Source: Clostridia bacterium (GTDB taxonomy: Bacteria; Bacillota_A; Clostridia; Oscillospirales; Acutalibacteraceae). From it: DNA of 20,033 nt. Positions 13,409 through 19,398 of the stretch are shown here, piece by piece (within the stretch, counting starts at the first letter, position 1; each line of letters starts with the position of its first letter). The position numbers and the translations under genes are program-made. The DNA lies in NCBI GenBank assembly GCA_024699005.1, contig JAILQN010000302.1, forward strand, positions 1 to 20,033, written 5' to 3'. Below the pieces are notes generated by a model that was not told the origin of the DNA, did not search any database, and saw only the letters and a program-made list of their open reading frames with translations.

Positions 13409-14323
13409 ATGAATCAGAAAACCACAAAGATCATCGCATTGCTGCTGACTGTGCTGCTGTCAGCCGTGCTGCTGTCTGCCTGCGGAGAAACCGGTGATAC
13501 TGAACAAACCGCCGAAAAGCAGACGCTGGACATTTCGGGACTCGCGAAGCCCGAAGAGCCTTCGGAAGAGCCGGAGGAAAACGCCCCCGCGGCAGCAAAC
13601 GAGCCGGTTGCGTGGCAGAACTACACGCTCGACTGGCTGATAATAAACGACGACGAAGGAATAACGGACGAACAGAGGGATCTGAGAGATCGCGCGCTGC
13701 AGAACATGGATACGAATCCCGGCGAGCGCCTTATCTTCGTGACGTTCATGCTCCGCGAGGGAGTTATGCTGCATACGGAAATCAGAGACCATTTCCGGAT
13801 CCTGTGCCTTGAGGACCGCGACGGCAACATTTATAAGCCCCTGAGCATGAACGTGACAGGCGTGAAATACGATGACGTGAACGGATTCAGCACAAACGAG
13901 GAACAATCTTCGTTCTCTCTGACCTACAGCGTACCGGACGCAGTGCCGGACACAGATCTCACGCCGGTGATCTCGGAAACGGAAGAAGAATCCGACATGG
14001 CTATCCCGGCGGAGCTGGTCGGGACCTGGACAGGTTCCGTCACCCCCGCAAACGGAAACAGGATCGATCTGCGGGCTCAGATCAACGCGGACGGCACCGG
14101 AGATTACACTTTCAATCAGGGCGGTTATGAGGAAAGCTATCCCTTCACCATCGAGAACGACGGAAACACCTTTTCCGTTTCCGTTCCCGAAAACAATACT
14201 CTCGGGATATCCATTATAAACGGCACCTACGAATTCGCGGACGACGTCCTGTCCCTGCATATAAGCACCGAGTTCAGCAGCGGCGGAACGTTCCGGTATG
14301 ATATCGACTGCGTAAAGGAATAA
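13409..14323 (+). CDS. Putative lipoprotein, lipocalin-like C-terminus
   Basis: A 304-residue predicted lipoprotein of unknown function. MNQKTTK and a hydrophobic stretch lead to a clear lipobox LLSAC with Cys25. A Glu/Pro/Ala-rich linker (EEPSEEPEEN) follows, then a middle domain with WQNYTLDWLIINDDEGI, and a beta-rich C-terminal domain from about residue 205 (ELVGTWTGSV, GTGDYTF, NGTYEFADDVLSLHI) that looks lipocalin-like. An in-frame ATG at 13400 exists, but it overlaps the AAGGAG ribosome site (13394-13399), so the second ATG, 9 nt from that site, is the better start. The gene sits 39 nt after nnr and has its own terminator. It shares the design of the lipoprotein at 284-1183 (lipobox, acidic Pro-rich linker, GTW/GAW beta domain), though not obviously by sequence. 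Confidence 0.88.
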   Translation: MNQKTTKIIALLLTVLLSAVLLSACGETGDTEQTAEKQTLDISGLAKPEEPSEEPEENAPAAANEPVAWQNYTLDWLIINDDEGITDEQRDLRDRALQNMDTNPGERLIFVTFMLREGVMLHTEIRDHFRILCLEDRDGNIYKPLSMNVTGVKYDDVNGFSTNEEQSSFSLTYSVPDAVPDTDLTPVISETEEESDMAIPAELVGTWTGSVTPANGNRIDLRAQINADGTGDYTFNQGGYEESYPFTIENDGNTFSVSVPENNTLGISIINGTYEFADDVLSLHISTEFSSGGTFRYDIDCVKE

Positions 14324-14351
14324 GCTTCCGCGCAGTACATAGTCAAACAAA

Positions 14352-14381
14352 GGCCGCCCGCTGCCGGGGGCGGTCTGTTTT
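14352..14381 (+). terminator. Terminator after the second lipoprotein gene
   Basis: GGCCGCCC (14352-14359) pairs with GGGCGGTC (14368-14375, one G-T pair), followed by TGTTTTGT. It ends the nnr-lipoprotein transcription unit. Confidence 0.85.
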
Positions 14382-14572
14382 GTCCGGATGAACCGTGTTC
14401 TCACTCTTTACGCGCACTTCCGGATACGGTTTTTTCGCAGCTGCCCCGACAGCGATACCGTTTTCGGTCACCGCAAGAAAAAAATGTTCCCTTGCGTAAG
14501 CCCGGGAACCGCTTTTTTTCATCGGAAGCAACACAAAATATACTCTCCCGGGATATGTTGCGGTAGGACATA
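14382..14572. other. Gene-free gap before the ATPase block
   Basis: No convincing gene. A 56-codon minus-strand frame (14401-14571, ATG TCC TAC) begins 1 nt after the downstream 38-nt direct repeat, which offers GGAAG as a ribosome site, but its Arg/Lys/Cys-rich product looks like noise or a decayed gene. Another minus frame contains FFLAVTENGIAVGAA, vaguely acetyltransferase-like, and is too short to trust. Confidence 0.4.
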
Positions 14573-14610
14573 CACTTCCGAAAAATAAAAATTTTTAAAG
14601 TTTCGCACCT
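14573..14610 (-). repeat. 38-nt direct repeat, downstream copy
   Basis: Starts CACTTCCGAA and ends TTTCGCACCT on the plus strand; 35 of 38 positions match the copy at 15821-15858, in the same orientation. It lies 6 nt beyond the stop codon of the ATPase gene. Similarity continues loosely into the stop codon, where ATGATATTT resembles ATAATATTT at the -10 of the upstream copy. Each copy holds a dyad: CGAAA and TTTCG arms around AAAAATTTTT. Confidence 0.92.
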
Positions 14611-14616
14611 GAAATA

Positions 14617-15813
14617 TCATTTATCCAACAGCCAGTCAGTCAGATCATATATCATTATTCCCTCGTGATCATAAGGATCATGACGGGTATTTGCGAGTAT
14701 CATTTTCGGGTAAGCGTCTCTTATCTTCAGCAGAGGATCATATTCACGCTCAAATGTTTCCGGGCGTGAGATATCGTCGCTGACCTGGATATAGATTTTT
14801 TCATTCCCCCTCAGAGCTACGAAATCCACCTCTTTCTGATAAAGCTTGCCGACATATACTTCATATCCCCGCCTCATAAGCTCTGTGCAGACTATATTTT
14901 CGTACATACGCCCGTAATCAAGATTTCTTCGACCAAGCCGTGCGAAACGAAACCCCGTATCACTGAGATAGTACTTGAAAGAGGTTTTAAGATATTTTTT
15001 TCCGCGGATATCATATCTGCGGATCCCGTAAAACACGAAGGCATTACAGAGGTAATTTATATAATTTCCGACAGTTTTATGATTTGTAACGGTGGCATTT
15101 GCCGTCAGGGATTCACTGATACTGTTAGGCGAAGTCAGATTTGAGACGTTGTCCATCATAAACTCGGCAAGACGCTCAAGCGTGGCAGTATCCGGAAGAT
15201 TATACTTTGTTACAAGGTCCCGGTTTATTATTGTGTCATATACGTTGCGGATATAGTTTACCCGGTCCCGTTCCGTGCGATATTCGTATGATCCTGCAAG
15301 CCCGCCCTTGATAACGTAATCTCCGAACAGCTTCCGTGTGTCTTTCTCGTCCGAATGATATCTGCAGAATTCCGCAAAACTAAACGGAAAAACATGGATC
15401 TCAATATACCGCCCGGTGAAAAGTGTTGCAAGATCGGAACTTAAGAGAAACGCATTCGAGCCTGTTACGTACAGATCATATTTGCGGGAGGCGTGAAGAC
15501 TGTTGACCGCAAGTTCAAACTCTTTGCACAACTGAACTTCATCAATAAAAACATAGTTTTTCTTTGCGGGATCGTACCGTTCTTCAATATAATTATACAA
15601 AAGATGGTATTCTTTCAGAGACTCGTATTTCAGATCAAAAAAATCTATATATATTATGTTCGGATCATCCCCGTCTTCATTTATATGACGTATATACGCC
15701 TTCATCAGCTCAGACTTGCCGCTGCGCCTGACTCCGGTAATGATCTTTATATCGGGCGTGTCTTTAAGGTCGAGCAGACGCTGCATATATTCGGATCTTT
15801 CTATGTAGTTCAT
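14617..15813 (-). CDS. AAA_14/DUF4143 ATPase with nuclease-like C-terminus
   Basis: A 398-residue member of the large AAA_14-DUF4143 group, common in gut bacteria and often found in accessory regions; the physiological role is not established to my knowledge. Walker A is GVRRSGKS (27-34), Walker B is NYVFIDEVQ (DE at 91-92), a sensor is VTGSN (116-120), and an arginine-finger candidate is LFTGRYIEIHVFPFSFAEF near 135. The C-terminal DUF4143 part has a winged-helix-like middle and a PD-(D/E)XK-like strand pattern YEVYVGKLYQKEVDFVAL...IYIQVS. The usual Lys of the motif appears replaced by Gln, so nuclease activity is doubtful. A consensus promoter and the 38-nt repeat form its leader; GGAAG in the repeat serves as the ribosome site. 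It is AT-richer than the genes to the left, consistent with acquisition. Confidence 0.92.
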   Translation of the reverse strand: MNYIERSEYMQRLLDLKDTPDIKIITGVRRSGKSELMKAYIRHINEDGDDPNIIYIDFFDLKYESLKEYHLLYNYIEERYDPAKKNYVFIDEVQLCKEFELAVNSLHASRKYDLYVTGSNAFLLSSDLATLFTGRYIEIHVFPFSFAEFCRYHSDEKDTRKLFGDYVIKGGLAGSYEYRTERDRVNYIRNVYDTIINRDLVTKYNLPDTATLERLAEFMMDNVSNLTSPNSISESLTANATVTNHKTVGNYINYLCNAFVFYGIRRYDIRGKKYLKTSFKYYLSDTGFRFARLGRRNLDYGRMYENIVCTELMRRGYEVYVGKLYQKEVDFVALRGNEKIYIQVSDDISRPETFEREYDPLLKIRDAYPKMILANTRHDPYDHEGIMIYDLTDWLLDK

Positions 15814-15820
15814 GGATTAT

Positions 15821-15858
15821 CACTTCCGAAAATGAAAAATTTTTTAAGTTTCGCACCT
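15821..15858 (-). repeat. 38-nt direct repeat, upstream copy (ATPase leader)
   Basis: The partner of 14573-14610. Because the -10 box lies at 15866-15871, transcription should start at about the first base of this repeat (AGGTGCGAAAC on the minus strand). The repeat is therefore essentially the whole 5' untranslated leader and supplies the GGAAG ribosome site 7 nt plus a few bases before the ATG. Its CGAAA/TTTCG and AAAAATTTTT dyad could fold in the mRNA. Confidence 0.92.
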
Positions 15859-15865
15859 AAAAAAT

Positions 15866-15894
15866 ATTATACCTGCAAAGTAATAAGCTGTCAA
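15866..15894 (-). promoter_or_regulatory. Consensus promoter of the DUF4143 ATPase gene
   Basis: On the minus strand a perfect TTGACA (15889-15894), 17 nt, and a perfect TATAAT (15866-15871). Such a full consensus suggests strong basal expression unless the leader repeat or a repressor controls it. Confidence 0.9.
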
Positions 15895-15914
15895 CGGGAT
15901 TTTACGGAACGCAA

Positions 15915-15950
15915 TAAAAAAAGCCGGCGGGAAACCGGCTCTTTTTGTTT
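15915..15950. terminator. Bidirectional terminator
   Basis: AGCCGG (15922-15927) and CCGGCT (15935-15940) with a 7-nt loop, flanked by an A run on the left and a T run on the right. Read leftward it ends the dockerin/GLUG gene about 25 nt after its stop codon, insulating it from the ATPase promoter. Confidence 0.85.
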
Positions 15951-15965
15951 TTGAAATCGACTGTG

Positions 15966-17441
15966 TTATGCGATTATTCCGCTGCCAGTGCCGGCAAGAT
16001 TTACATCTGATTCACCCGAATAAATGCAATTCTTTATCTGCCCACCATTATTAGAAGCAATTCCACCAATTGCACCGCAAATGCAATAGGAATGCTTTTT
16101 AGCTTCACCTGTTACACTACCTTTACTCTCCGAATTCTGAATAGAACCATCAACACCATTAACTCCGACGAGACCACCGCTATATGCATACGTACAAGGA
16201 GAATTTGCTACAACGTGAACCGAGACATCAGAAATGCAATTAATCACTCTGCCTTTGTTACACCCGGCAATTGCGCCAATATACCCACTAAGATCATCCC
16301 GGGCTCCGGCAGGAGCATTTGAGTGGTTTGTGATTATACCAACAAATGATCCTTTTAATTTGCAACCGCTTATCAATCCGTTATTGTTTGCAGCAACGAC
16401 TCCAAGATATGTTTGTATATTTATATTTTGTTCATAGTAATTACTCTTTTTATACTCTCCTGTCATTAACACATCCAAATCACAATCCAGTATTTTTCCA
16501 TTGTTCGTATATGCAAGTCCACCGAGACTTGAAAAACTTCCGTTTTCGGTCTTGATGTTCTTCATAATACCGGAATTCTCATACACTATCCCTCCGTCAC
16601 CATAAAAGCTACCATCTATAAAAGTAATGTTGATCAAAGATCCATCTTCCCCGACATATGTAAACAGAGAATCTTTTGCAATAAGATTTAACAGTTTTTT
16701 ATTATTTCCGTCATACACCCCGTTAAACGGCAAATCCTTTGTAAACATTGACTTGGCGGTGGCGTAATCATAGTCTATATCCTTGATTTGTTTATAGTTC
16801 GCTCTCGGATAACGGATAATGTTTTCAACATCTTCTTTGTTCCCGATCAGGAACGGATTTGTCTCACTGCCATTGCCAGCGCTGAACCAGTTTTTTGCAG
16901 TGAAATACAGGCTCTCCGACTTCACCGCGTTGTCGCCGGAACCGACGGAGACGGTGTAATCACCCGAGCCGACGTATTCGCCGGAGGCGGTCTTACCGTC
17001 CCATTCCACTGTCACGGGAATTTCTTTCTTTATATCCCTGACCGTTGTTCTGTATACTGTTTCATCCATCACGTCGATAACGGAGAGCGTAGCGCTTTTA
17101 ACGTCTGCGTCGGAGGTAAGCGTTATAGCGGCTTTGCTCTCACCGGCTATAAAATACCCGCCGTCGGCGACGCCGAAGGAGACCTTAAAATTCGCGTCAG
17201 ACGGACCGGCAGGATCGGTGTCACCCGAATAGCCTTCAAGCTCCTCGGGAGAATAATAATCCTCTATTTTCTCAAGCCTTGCGGAAATGCGGAGCCAGAG
17301 ACGGGCGTCCGCAGCCGTTATTACGCCGTCGTTATCGATATCGCCCGGCAGCCTTGCCGCAAATGACGTAACGGCAAAAACAGCCATAAGCACCGCAAAA
17401 AGCAAAACGGCAGCCATCAAAAAGAATTTTTTCTGTTTCAT
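15966..17441 (-). CDS. Secreted half-dockerin protein with GLUG repeats
   Basis: A 491-residue secreted protein. Signal peptide residues 1-28 (SFA-A cleavage likely) are followed by one calcium-binding dockerin-type repeat, GDIDNDGVITAADARLWLR (33-51). A normal type I dockerin has two such repeats, so cohesin binding is uncertain. Residues of about 85-185 look like a FlgD-type Ig domain (VTVEWDGKTASGEYVGSGDYTVSV). From about 190 (NPFLIGNKEDVENI) to the end come GLUG-type beta-helix repeats such as LGVVAANNNGLISGC, IGAIAGCNKGRVINC and SGGLVGVNG, typical of surface adhesins and bacteriocin- or peptidase-associated proteins. The 3' half is far AT-richer than the 5' half (16 GC of 60 at 16381-16440 against 37 of 60 at 16921-16980), suggesting a module fusion. 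The ribosome site is weak, while the promoter upstream is excellent. Confidence 0.85.
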   Translation of the reverse strand: MKQKKFFLMAAVLLFAVLMAVFAVTSFAARLPGDIDNDGVITAADARLWLRISARLEKIEDYYSPEELEGYSGDTDPAGPSDANFKVSFGVADGGYFIAGESKAAITLTSDADVKSATLSVIDVMDETVYRTTVRDIKKEIPVTVEWDGKTASGEYVGSGDYTVSVGSGDNAVKSESLYFTAKNWFSAGNGSETNPFLIGNKEDVENIIRYPRANYKQIKDIDYDYATAKSMFTKDLPFNGVYDGNNKKLLNLIAKDSLFTYVGEDGSLINITFIDGSFYGDGGIVYENSGIMKNIKTENGSFSSLGGLAYTNNGKILDCDLDVLMTGEYKKSNYYEQNINIQTYLGVVAANNNGLISGCKLKGSFVGIITNHSNAPAGARDDLSGYIGAIAGCNKGRVINCISDVSVHVVANSPCTYAYSGGLVGVNGVDGSIQNSESKGSVTGEAKKHSYCICGAIGGIASNNGGQIKNCIYSGESDVNLAGTGSGIIA

Positions 17442-17482
17442 TCCGAAATCATCCGATTTTCTACAAAATATATTATATTTGG

Positions 17483-17512
17483 ATTATACTATACCATATT
17501 TAGTATTGTCAA
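17483..17512 (-). promoter_or_regulatory. Consensus promoter of the dockerin/GLUG gene
   Basis: On the minus strand a perfect TTGACA (17507-17512), 18 nt, and a perfect TATAAT (17483-17488), about 42 nt before the ATG at 17441. Confidence 0.88.
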
Positions 17513-17551
17513 GAATCATTTTATATCTGCGGATATCCTGATAAAACTCTC

Positions 17552-17584
17552 CCCCTGCGCAGGTTTTCATCAGCTGTGCAGGGG
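17552..17584. other. Stem-loop between divergent promoters
   Basis: CCCCTGCGCA (17552-17561) pairs with TGTGCAGGGG (17575-17584), nine of ten positions, around a 13-nt loop. There is no T run on either side, so it is not a clear terminator. It lies midway between the leftward promoter of the dockerin gene and the rightward promoter of the second ATPase gene; a protein-binding dyad or an old terminator are both possible. Confidence 0.55.
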
Positions 17585-17625
17585 TTACGAATACAGTTCA
17601 TGGATTACGTGACAATATATATTTT

Positions 17626-17672
17626 TTAATCGGCGGCAAACGCCGTAAAAACAGGGTTGACCGCCGATTTAA
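17626..17672. repeat. 47-bp dyad A upstream of the second ATPase gene
   Basis: TTAATCGGCGG (17626-17636) faces CCGCCGATTTAA (17661-17672) with 24 bp between them. The right arm overlaps the -35 box. An inner CGGCG/CGCCG pairing is also possible. The geometry is identical to dyad B, 72 bp away. Confidence 0.85.
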
Positions 17673-17685
17673 TTTGATATATAAT
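17657..17685 (+). promoter_or_regulatory. Promoter of the second ATPase gene
   Basis: TTGACC (17657-17662), 17 nt, TATAAT (17680-17685). The -35 lies in the right arm of dyad A, and the expected start near 17692 is just before dyad B, so a protein bound at the dyads would be expected to control it. Confidence 0.82.
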
Positions 17686-17697
17686 ACAAATGCGCTT

Positions 17698-17744
17698 TTA
17701 AGCGGCGGTGAATGCAACTTTTAACAGCTTCACCGCCGGATTAA
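17698..17744. repeat. 47-bp dyad B in the leader of the second ATPase gene
   Basis: TTAAGCGGCGG (17698-17708) faces CCGCCGGATTAA (17733-17744), again 24 bp apart. The stem can be lengthened to GGCGGTGAA/TTCACCGCC (17704-17712 with 17729-17737), so it can form an RNA hairpin as well as a DNA operator. Both arms are 72 bp from their counterparts in dyad A. Confidence 0.85.
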
Positions 17745-17784
17745 AGACATGCCGTATTATATCGGAATCGAGAGGAAGGATTTC

Positions 17785-19215
17785 ATGATTGGCAGACACT
17801 ATGAAGTAAAAGAACTGAATCGTCTGTATGACAGCAAACAGGCTGAACTCGTCGCGGTATACGGAAGACGGCGGGTAGGTAAGACATATCTCGTGGATGA
17901 GACATTTGCCGGAAGGATCACTTTCAGACATGCTGGACTGTCGCCGGCTGATAATGACTCCAATGGTCTGCTCCGTGCCCAGTTGGATCATTTTTATAAT
18001 TCCCTGAAACTTCATGGAATGCAGAAATGTAAAAAGCCGGACAATTGGCTGGATGCTTTTTTGCTTCTCGAACAGCATCTGCAGATGATTGATGACGGTT
18101 CAAGGCAATTGGTATTTCTTGATGAACTGCCATGGTTAGATACTCCGAGATCAGGATTTATCAGAGCGTTTGAAGGTTTCTGGAACACCTGGGGATGCCA
18201 CCGAAAAAACCTTATCGTTATTGTGTGCGGCAGCGCTAATTCGTGGATTCAGGATAAGCTGATCAATAATTATGGCGGTCTTTACAACCGAATCACATAT
18301 GAAATCAAGCTGAAGCCGTTTAACCTCAGCGAATGCGCTGAACTGTATAAAGCAAACGATGTTAAGTTTTCAGGATATGATATCGTCCAGAGTTATATGA
18401 TTCTCGGAGGAATACCGTACTACATGAAATACATGGACCGACAGCGAAGCCTGGCGCAAAATATAGATGCTCTTTTTTTCGAACGAAACGCAAAATTGAA
18501 AAACGAGTTTGAACGATTATTTTATTCTGTTTTTACAGCTCCGGAAGCAGTAAAAGCGATAGTAAAACTGCTTTACACTAAAAACGCAGGATACACACGT
18601 AAGGAAATATGTGATAAACTGAAAATAACCGACGGAGGCAGATTATCTCAGAATCTGAATGCTTTGCTCGCAAGTGATTTTATTGTCAGGTATGTTCCTT
18701 TCGGATTCGGAAAACGGGATGAGCATTATAAACTGATCGATCCGTTTTGTTTATTTTACCTTCATTTTGTTCAGGATAAAAAAGAAAACAACGCCGGATT
18801 CTGGCAACAGAATCTGGCATCGCAGCCGATTGTCACATGGCGTGGATTTGCGTTTGAAAACGTGTGCTTTAATCATGTTGAACAAATAAAAAAAGCCCTG
18901 GGGATCTCCGGTGTTATTTCGACAGAATCCGCATGGTCAAAAAGAAACGATGATGAATCCGGAACACAGATCGATATGCTGATTTCACGAAACGACAATG
19001 TCATAAACATGTGCGAAATCAAATTTTACAGCGGTGATTTCTGTGTAAGCAAGGATTATTACAAGACCATGCTGCAAAGACAGGAAATGCTTCTTGAAGA
19101 AATATCTCCCAAATCGGTTGTTCACACCACATTGATCACAACATTTGGCTTAAAACGCAACGAGTACAGCGGAGTTTTTACAAATGTTATCACCATGGAA
19201 GATCTGTTTGCCTGA
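17785..19215 (+). CDS. ATPase_2/DUF234-type ATPase with PD-(D/E)XK-like end
   Basis: A 476-residue protein of the 'archaeal-type' ATPase group (ATPase domain plus DUF234), widespread in Clostridia and archaea; its cellular role is unproven. It starts MIGRHYEVKELNRLY, the usual family opening. Walker A is GRRRVGKT (27-34), Walker B is LVFLDELPW (DE at 113-114) and a sensor is VCGSANSW. A winged-helix segment (TRKEICDKLKITDGGRLSQNLN) follows. The C-terminus has a well-kept nuclease-like motif, TQIDMLISRNDNVINMCEIKFY (Asp, then Glu-x-Lys), so hydrolytic activity is more plausible here than in the DUF4143 protein. I choose 17785 over the ATG at 17749 because GGAAGGA lies just before it and the family N-terminus fits. 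Its lower GC and elaborate promoter mark it as accessory. Confidence 0.92.
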   Translation: MIGRHYEVKELNRLYDSKQAELVAVYGRRRVGKTYLVDETFAGRITFRHAGLSPADNDSNGLLRAQLDHFYNSLKLHGMQKCKKPDNWLDAFLLLEQHLQMIDDGSRQLVFLDELPWLDTPRSGFIRAFEGFWNTWGCHRKNLIVIVCGSANSWIQDKLINNYGGLYNRITYEIKLKPFNLSECAELYKANDVKFSGYDIVQSYMILGGIPYYMKYMDRQRSLAQNIDALFFERNAKLKNEFERLFYSVFTAPEAVKAIVKLLYTKNAGYTRKEICDKLKITDGGRLSQNLNALLASDFIVRYVPFGFGKRDEHYKLIDPFCLFYLHFVQDKKENNAGFWQQNLASQPIVTWRGFAFENVCFNHVEQIKKALGISGVISTESAWSKRNDDESGTQIDMLISRNDNVINMCEIKFYSGDFCVSKDYYKTMLQRQEMLLEEISPKSVVHTTLITTFGLKRNEYSGVFTNVITMEDLFA

Positions 19216-19242
19216 ACATTAACTATAATTTTTCCATTTTCA

Positions 19243-19352
19243 ATTATTCATTCCTCAGTTTTAAGTCTTCAGTATTCATTAAAAACGGGTGTGGGCGAAG
19301 CCCACCCTCAATTATTCATTCTTCATTCTTCAATATTCATTATTCATTAAAT
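19243..19352 (+). repeat. Hairpin/heptad element 9
   Basis: A left array of six in-phase heptads (ATTATTC 19243, ATTCCTC, AGTTTTA, AGTCTTC, AGTATTC, closing ATTAAAA 19278-19284), then the mini-hairpin GTGGGCGAAGCCCAC (19291-19305, GAA loop). A right array of six follows (ATTATTC 19311, ATTCTTC, ATTCTTC, AATATTC, ATTATTC, closing ATTAAAT 19346-19352). It fills the gap between the second ATPase gene and the groEL terminator. Confidence 0.88.
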
Positions 19353-19382
19353 CACAAACGAGCCGGGCAAACGCCCGGCTCG
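19349..19382 (-). terminator. groL: Terminator of groEL
   Basis: CGAGCCGGGC (19359-19368) and GCCCGGCTCG (19373-19382) form a perfect 10-bp stem with a 4-nt loop. On the minus strand it is followed by TTTGTGATTT. It lies 16 nt after the groEL stop codon. Confidence 0.85.
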
Positions 19383-19398
19383 TCCGTGATTCGGAAAA

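Noticed and set aside
13460..14404. 314-codon minus-strand frame opposite the second lipoprotein
   Set aside because: Shadow of a gene with a clear lipobox, ribosome site and terminator.
14343..14534. 63-codon minus-strand frame with FFLAVTENGIAVGAA
   Set aside because: Faint acetyltransferase flavour only; it reads through the terminator at 14352 and has no start signals.
14401..14571. 56-codon frame following the downstream 38-nt repeat
   Set aside because: It has a possible ribosome site supplied by the repeat, but the product is low-complexity and basic without homology that I can see; kept only as context for the repeat finding.
17749..17784. Upstream ATG for the second ATPase
   Set aside because: No ribosome site before 17749, whereas GGAAGGA directly precedes the ATG at 17785 and the family N-terminus begins there.
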